Positions 60,281-64,000 of a stretch of 64,000 nt of DNA are shown here, one piece after another (the stretch's first letter is position 1; each line of letters begins with the position of its first letter). Under the pieces are notes generated by a model. It was given only the letters and a program-made list of their open reading frames with translations, did no database searches and had not been told where the DNA came from. The position numbers and the translations under genes are program-made. Source of the DNA: Streptomyces wedmorensis (GTDB taxonomy: Bacteria; Actinomycetota; Actinomycetes; Streptomycetales; Streptomycetaceae); the NCBI RefSeq assembly GCF_000716445.1, contig NZ_JNWK01000040.1:59802-123801 (forward strand), given 5' to 3'.

Positions 60281-60335
60281 GTGCGTACACCATTGTCCCG
60301 CACGCTTCAAGTGCGTACCCCATTCTCCCGCACGC
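60281..60335. repeat. Direct repeat, 25 bp with 30-bp period
   Basis: GTGCGTACACCATTGTCCCG then CACGC at 60281, and GTGCGTACCCCATTCTCCCG then CACGC at 60311 (two substitutions), in the divergent promoter gap between lpdA and the cyclotransferase gene. Confidence 0.75.
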
Positions 60336-60442
60336 CCCGCGCTGCCTCACGTCGGGGCACCGTAGGGGTGTCGCGAGGCCTCCGCACGCCCGCCACCTCG
60401 GAGTTCGCCGGGCACCCCGCCCGCTCCCGTACTCTCGGTGCC

Positions 60443-60880
60443 ATGTCGCTCTACGCCGCTTTCGCCGGCAACCTCGACGCGCGGCTGATGAGCCGCCGCG
60501 CACCGCACTCCCCGCTGCGCGGCACCGGCTGGCTGAACGGCTGGCGGCTCACCTTCGGCGGTGAGCAGATGGGCTGGGAGGGAGCGCTGGCCACCATCGT
60601 GGAGGCCCCCCGCTCCCAGGTCTTCGTGGCGCTGTACGACATCGCGCCGATGGACGAGGACTCCATGGACCGCTGGGAGGGCGTGGGCCTGGACATCTAC
60701 CGGCGGATGCGGGTGCGGGTGCACACGCTCGACGGCGAGGAGCCCGCCTGGGTCTACGTGCTCAACGCCTACGAGGGCGGCCTGCCGTCCGCGCGGTACC
60801 TGGGCGAGGTCGCGGACGCGGCCGAGTCGGCGGGCGCGCCGCACGACTACGTGATGGAGTTGCGCAAGCGTCCCTGTTGA
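60443..60880 (+). CDS. Gamma-glutamylcyclotransferase-like (GGCT/AIG2 fold) protein
   Basis: The 145-residue protein has the substrate loop YAAFAGNLD near the N-terminus (YGSN/YxxNL position), LNGWRLTFGG, and acidic residues in APMDEDSMDRWEG, followed by YRRMRVRVHTLDGEEPAWVYVLNAYEGGLPSARYLGEVADAA. These are typical of GGCT-fold enzymes that open or close gamma-glutamyl amines. The substrate is unknown. ATG 60443 is divergent from lpdA. Confidence 0.85.
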   Translation: MSLYAAFAGNLDARLMSRRAPHSPLRGTGWLNGWRLTFGGEQMGWEGALATIVEAPRSQVFVALYDIAPMDEDSMDRWEGVGLDIYRRMRVRVHTLDGEEPAWVYVLNAYEGGLPSARYLGEVADAAESAGAPHDYVMELRKRPC

Positions 60881-60956
60881 TCCGCCCGGGAGGGTCGGAC
60901 CCGCCCGTTCGTCGGAAACGACAAGACAACGATCGCATGTCCGTCAGCATCGTCAT

Positions 60957-60968
60957 CTACGCGCGTAG
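60957..60968. promoter_or_regulatory. Palindrome CTACGCGCGTAG upstream of purine nucleoside phosphorylase
   Basis: A perfect 12-bp dyad within CATCTACGCGCGTAGGCAT lies 81 nt before the PNP start. It is the only strong dyad in that promoter region. A nucleoside-metabolism regulator is a plausible binder. Confidence 0.55.
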
Positions 60969-61049
60969 GCATTCTCCGGCTACGCTTCTTCGCGTACCAA
61001 ATCCGTCCGGGGCCCCCCTCGGACTCCCCTCCCCGAGGCGAGAGAGTCA

Positions 61050-61853
61050 GTGAACGCAACTGCCACCCCGTACGAGGCCGCCGAGGCCGCTGCCGCACGA
61101 CTTCGCGAGCTGACCGGAGTCGACAACCACGACGTCGCCCTCGTCATGGGCTCGGGCTGGGCGCCCGCCGTCGACGCCCTCGGAGCCCCCGAGGCCGAGT
61201 TCCCGGTCACCGAACTCCCCGGCTTCCCGCCGCCGGCCGTCGAAGGACACGGCGGCAAGGTCCGCTCGTACAAGATCGGCGACAAGCGCGCGCTGGTCTT
61301 CCTGGGCCGCACCCACTTCTACGAGGGCCGGGGCGTCGCCTCCGTCGCCCACGGCGTCCGCACCGCCGTCGCCGCCGGCTGCAAGACGATCATCCTCACC
61401 AACGGCTGCGGCGGCCTGCGCGAGGGCATGCGCCCCGGCCAGCCGGTCCTCATCAGCGACCACATCAACCTGACGGCCGCCTCCCCCATCGTGGGCGCGA
61501 ACTTCGTCGACCTCACCGACCTGTACTCGCCGCGCCTGCGCGCGCTGTGCAAGGAGGTCGACGAGACCCTCGAAGAGGGCGTGTACGTCCAGTTCCCCGG
61601 CCCGCACTACGAGACCCCGGCCGAGATCAACATGGTCCGCGTCATGGGCGGCGACCTCGTCGGCATGTCCACGGTCCTGGAGGCCATCGCGGCCCGCGAG
61701 GCCGGCGCCGAGGTCCTGGGCATCTCGCTCGTCACCAACCTGGCGGCGGGGCTCTCGGGCGAGCCGCTGAACCACGAGGAGGTCCTCCAGGCGGGCCGTG
61801 ACTCGGCCGCGCGGATGGGCGAGCTGCTGACGCGGGTCCTCGACCGCATCTGA
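61050..61853 (+). CDS. punA: Purine-nucleoside phosphorylase (trimeric type)
   Basis: The 267-residue protein has [36 protein letters not shown], phosphate-loop [49 protein letters not shown] and [30 protein letters not shown]. This is the PNP/MTAP family as in M. tuberculosis PunA. It cleaves (deoxy)inosine and guanosine with phosphate. GTG 61050 follows GAGGCGAGAG. It is 225 bp from the phosphohexomutase, which can handle the (deoxy)ribose-1-phosphate product, so the two are metabolically linked. Confidence 0.93.
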   Translation: MNATATPYEAAEAAAARLRELTGVDNHDVALVMGSGWAPAVDALGAPEAEFPVTELPGFPPPAVEGHGGKVRSYKIGDKRALVFLGRTHFYEGRGVASVAHGVRTAVAAGCKTIILTNGCGGLREGMRPGQPVLISDHINLTAASPIVGANFVDLTDLYSPRLRALCKEVDETLEEGVYVQFPGPHYETPAEINMVRVMGGDLVGMSTVLEAIAAREAGAEVLGISLVTNLAAGLSGEPLNHEEVLQAGRDSAARMGELLTRVLDRI

Positions 61854-61870
61854 GACCCGCGTCCCTTCCC

Positions 61871-62024
61871 GACACCGGGGCTCCGCCCCGGACCCCGCGC
61901 CTCGATCGCCGGCGGGGCCGGACCTCGCCCCCCGGGCGGAAACCCGGCCCGCCCGGCGTTCGGGGGCACGGCCGCAGGCCGTACGGGGGTCCGGGGGCCC
62001 GCCCCCAGTTCGGGAAGGGGCGGG
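61871..62024. repeat. Hairpin-rich intergenic repeat of a type common in Streptomyces
   Basis: CCGGGGCTCCGCCCCGG (61875-61891) leads into GACCCCGCGCCTCGATCGCC and further GGGCCCGCCCCC hairpins. I have seen the GGGGCTCCGCCCCGGACCCC-type block repeatedly between Streptomyces genes. It may also terminate the PNP transcript. Confidence 0.65.
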
Positions 62025-62078
62025 GTGGGGAAGAGAAACAGCCCCGCCCTCCCGCCCGCACACCCCGAAAGGCACACC

Positions 62079-63731
62079 GTGACGCAGGACGACCTCCTCA
62101 CCCGGGCCCAGGCTTGGCTCGCCGAGGACCCCGACAGCGAGACCCGCGAGGAGCTCGCGAAGCTCATCGACGCCGGAGCGACCGACGAGCTCGCCGCCCG
62201 GTTCAGCGGCACGCTGCAGTTCGGCACGGCCGGGCTGCGCGGTGAGATCGGCGCAGGGCCGATGCGGATGAACCGCTCGGTGGTGATCCGCGCGGCCGCG
62301 GGGCTGGCCGCGTACCTCAAGGCGAAGGGGCAGACCGGCGGCCTCGTGGTGATCGGCTACGACGCCCGCTACAAGTCCGCCGACTTCGCCCGTGACACCG
62401 CCTCCGTGATGATCGGCGCCGGGCTGCGCGCCGCCGTCCTGCCGCGCCCTCTGCCGACGCCCGTCCTCGCGTACGCCATAAGGCACCTGGGTGCCGTCGC
62501 CGGTGTCGAGGTGACCGCGAGCCACAACCCGCCGCGGGACAACGGCTACAAGGTCTACCTGGGCGACGGCTCGCAGATCGTGCCCCCCGCCGACGCGGAG
62601 ATCGCCGCCGAGATCGCCGCGGTGCGCTCGCTGCACGACGTGCCGCGTCCGGAGACCGGCTGGGAGACCCTCGGCGACGAGGTCCTGGAGGCGTACCTGG
62701 AGCGTACGGACGCGGTCCTGACGCCCGGCTCCCCCCGGACCGCGCGGACGGTCTACACGGCCATGCACGGCGTCGGCAGGGAGGTCCTGACGGCCGCGTT
62801 CGCCCGGGCCGGCTTCCCGCCGCCGGCGCTCGTCGCCGAGCAGGCCGACCCGGACCCGGCGTTCCCGACGGTCGCCTTCCCGAACCCGGAGGAGCCGGGT
62901 GCCATGGACCTCGCCTTCGAGGCGGCCCGGGCCGTGGCCCCCGACATCGTCATCGCCAACGACCCGGACGCCGATCGCTGCGCGGTGGCCGTGCCGGACG
63001 CGTCCGTCGAGGGCGGCTGGCGGATGCTGCGCGGCGACGAGGTGGGCGCGCTGCTGGCCGCGCACCTCGTGCGCAAGGGCGCGACGGGCGTCTTCGCCGA
63101 GTCGATCGTGTCGTCCTCGCTGCTCGGCCGGATCGCGGAGGCCGCGGGCGTCGGCTACGAGGAGACGCTGACCGGCTTCAAGTGGATCGCCCGCGTCGAG
63201 GGACTGCGGTACGGCTACGAGGAGGCGCTCGGCTACTGCGTCGACCCCGAGGGCGTCCGCGACAAGGACGGCATCACGGCGGCGCTTCTCGTCACCGAGC
63301 TGGCCTCGGTGCTCAAGGAGCAGGGCCGCACGCTCACCGACCTCCTCGACGACCTGGCGGTGGAGCACGGGCTGCACGCAACGGACCAGCTGTCGGTGCG
63401 GGTCGAGGACCTGGGGATCATCGCGAACGCGATGGCCGCGCTGCGCGAGCGGCCGCCGGTCGCGCTCGCCGGGCTCACGGTCGTCTCGGCCGAGGACCTG
63501 ACGAAGGGCACCGAGTCGCTGCCGCCGACGGACGGCCTCCGCTACCACCTGGAGGGCGACTACAAGGCCCGGGTCATCGTCCGCCCGAGCGGCACCGAGC
63601 CCAAGCTCAAGTGCTACCTGGAGGTCGTCGTCCCGGTCGCCGACGCGGGCGAGCTCTCGACGGCCCGCGCCACGGGCGCGGAGCTGCTCGCCGCGATCAA
63701 GCGGGACCTCTCCGCCGCCGCGGGGCTGTAG
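62079..63731 (+). CDS. Phosphohexomutase / phosphopentomutase-type enzyme
   Basis: The 550-residue alpha-D-phosphohexomutase family protein has TLQFGTAGLRGEIGAGPMRMN, the phosphoserine loop VTASHNPPRDNGYKVY with Ser148, the metal loop NDPDADRCAV, sugar loop GDEVGALLA and phosphate loop IVRPSGTEPKLK. This length and the FGTAGLRG start fit PgmB/Rv3308-like (PmmB) proteins. It interconverts sugar-1- and sugar-6(5)-phosphates. GTG 62079 follows AAAGG; the longer frame to 62025 runs into repeat DNA. Confidence 0.92.
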   Translation: MTQDDLLTRAQAWLAEDPDSETREELAKLIDAGATDELAARFSGTLQFGTAGLRGEIGAGPMRMNRSVVIRAAAGLAAYLKAKGQTGGLVVIGYDARYKSADFARDTASVMIGAGLRAAVLPRPLPTPVLAYAIRHLGAVAGVEVTASHNPPRDNGYKVYLGDGSQIVPPADAEIAAEIAAVRSLHDVPRPETGWETLGDEVLEAYLERTDAVLTPGSPRTARTVYTAMHGVGREVLTAAFARAGFPPPALVAEQADPDPAFPTVAFPNPEEPGAMDLAFEAARAVAPDIVIANDPDADRCAVAVPDASVEGGWRMLRGDEVGALLAAHLVRKGATGVFAESIVSSSLLGRIAEAAGVGYEETLTGFKWIARVEGLRYGYEEALGYCVDPEGVRDKDGITAALLVTELASVLKEQGRTLTDLLDDLAVEHGLHATDQLSVRVEDLGIIANAMAALRERPPVALAGLTVVSAEDLTKGTESLPPTDGLRYHLEGDYKARVIVRPSGTEPKLKCYLEVVVPVADAGELSTARATGAELLAAIKRDLSAAAGL

Positions 63732-63734
63732 GAC

Positions 63735-63782
63735 ACGCCGGAGGGCCGGTACGGAAGCGATTCCGTACCGGCCCTCCGGCGT
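63735..63782 (+). terminator. Perfect 22-bp hairpin with GCGA tetraloop
   Basis: The arms 63735-63756 and 63761-63782 pair completely around a GNRA loop, 4 nt after the phosphohexomutase stop. It is the longest perfect hairpin I see in the window. Confidence 0.95.
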
Positions 63783-63914
63783 CTCGGCGCTGCGGCGTCC
63801 GGGCGTGTCGGCGTGACGCGCCCGACGGGACCGGGGGTGCCCGGCCCGGCCGGACAGGCCCTGCGGGTGTCGCGGACCCGGCCATGATCCGCCGGGCAGG
63901 CCCTAGGCCGTGTT

Positions 63915-64000
63915 TTAGAACTCGCTGACCTGCCTGGTTGGCCGTCCGGGGAAGTCGCGGGCGGCCATCCAGATAGTCAGGTCGCGGGCGATGTCGTTGA
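63915..64000 (-). CDS. C-terminal 27 residues of an unidentified protein, cut by window edge
   Basis: The minus frame from the edge reads NDIARDLTIWMAARDF, PGRPTRQVSEF and stops at TAA 63917-63915. GC-rich third positions suggest a real coding end. The fragment is too short to identify. The stretch 63905-63920 (AGGCCGTGTTTTAGAA) is AT-richer than its surroundings. Confidence 0.45.
   Translation of the reverse strand, partial: NDIARDLTIWMAARDFPGRPTRQVSEF

Overview
The window is high-GC actinobacterial DNA and almost certainly from a Streptomyces species. It carries rodlins and a chaplin (aerial-hypha surface proteins), the mycothiol S-conjugate amidase gene mca, an ArsR/SulP/anti-sigma-type operon, many GTG/TTG starts, four-base ATGA/GTGA stop-start overlaps, and a TTA (bldA-type) codon in one accessory gene. 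From about 16 to 64 kb the gene order (mca, DUF4307, greA, threonine dehydratase, metB, msrA, hutH, GGDEF, enoyl-CoA hydratase, cya, birA, pccB/epsilon, maf, biotin carboxylase, lpdA, PNP, phosphohexomutase) matches what I remember of the S. coelicolor core chromosome. That match is from memory, not from an alignment.

Layout. 0-4.3 kb: the end of an FAD monooxygenase, then a surface-morphogenesis island of one short chaplin, three rodlins (two divergent, one downstream) and an LCP-family cell-wall ligase. All three rodlins share an upstream CAGTTGATC box, and two of them are almost identical over 200 bp. 4.3-16.4 kb: a DUF255 thioredoxin-fold protein, Uma2, an ArsR/MFS divergent pair, DinB, several small or broken genes, two ArsR regulators, a PPOX-type protein, YjdM, and an overlapping ArsR-SulP-HATPase-STAS operon. 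A frameshifted small gene and a truncated second DUF255 copy follow. 16.4-30.3 kb: a palindromic dispersed repeat, mca and neighbours, greA, two tandem receptor-like Ser/Thr kinases with beta-propeller sensors, a DrrAB-type ABC exporter, threonine dehydratase, MarR, a sigma-region-4 protein and metB.

30.3-43 kb is the accessory-looking stretch. It holds three membrane-anchored paralogues sharing a YWC-x-KW motif with an M48 metallopeptidase among them, msrA, a single-chain caspase-like protease/protein kinase fusion with a TTA codon and a DFD instead of DFG motif, a SARP regulator fused to a CGNR zinc finger, a secreted protein, an L,D-transpeptidase lipoprotein and a tiny LAxTG sortase-type substrate. 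43-64 kb is core metabolism: histidine ammonia-lyase, c-di-GMP synthase, enoyl-CoA hydratase, adenylate cyclase, biotin ligase, both halves of a propionyl/acetyl-CoA carboxylase (beta and epsilon subunits, then the biotinylated alpha subunit, with the ligase that biotinylates it nearby), a TetR/MFS drug-efflux pair, Maf, DeoR, NAD(P)H-quinone dehydrogenase, purine nucleoside phosphorylase and phosphohexomutase. Perfect hairpin terminators separate many units.

The best candidates for something undescribed are the caspase-kinase fusion (36449-38683), the three-paralogue/M48 cluster (30340-35428), the SARP-CGNR fusion (38709-40043) and the shared rodlin promoter box. I saw no CRISPR array, tRNA, rRNA or complete insertion sequence.
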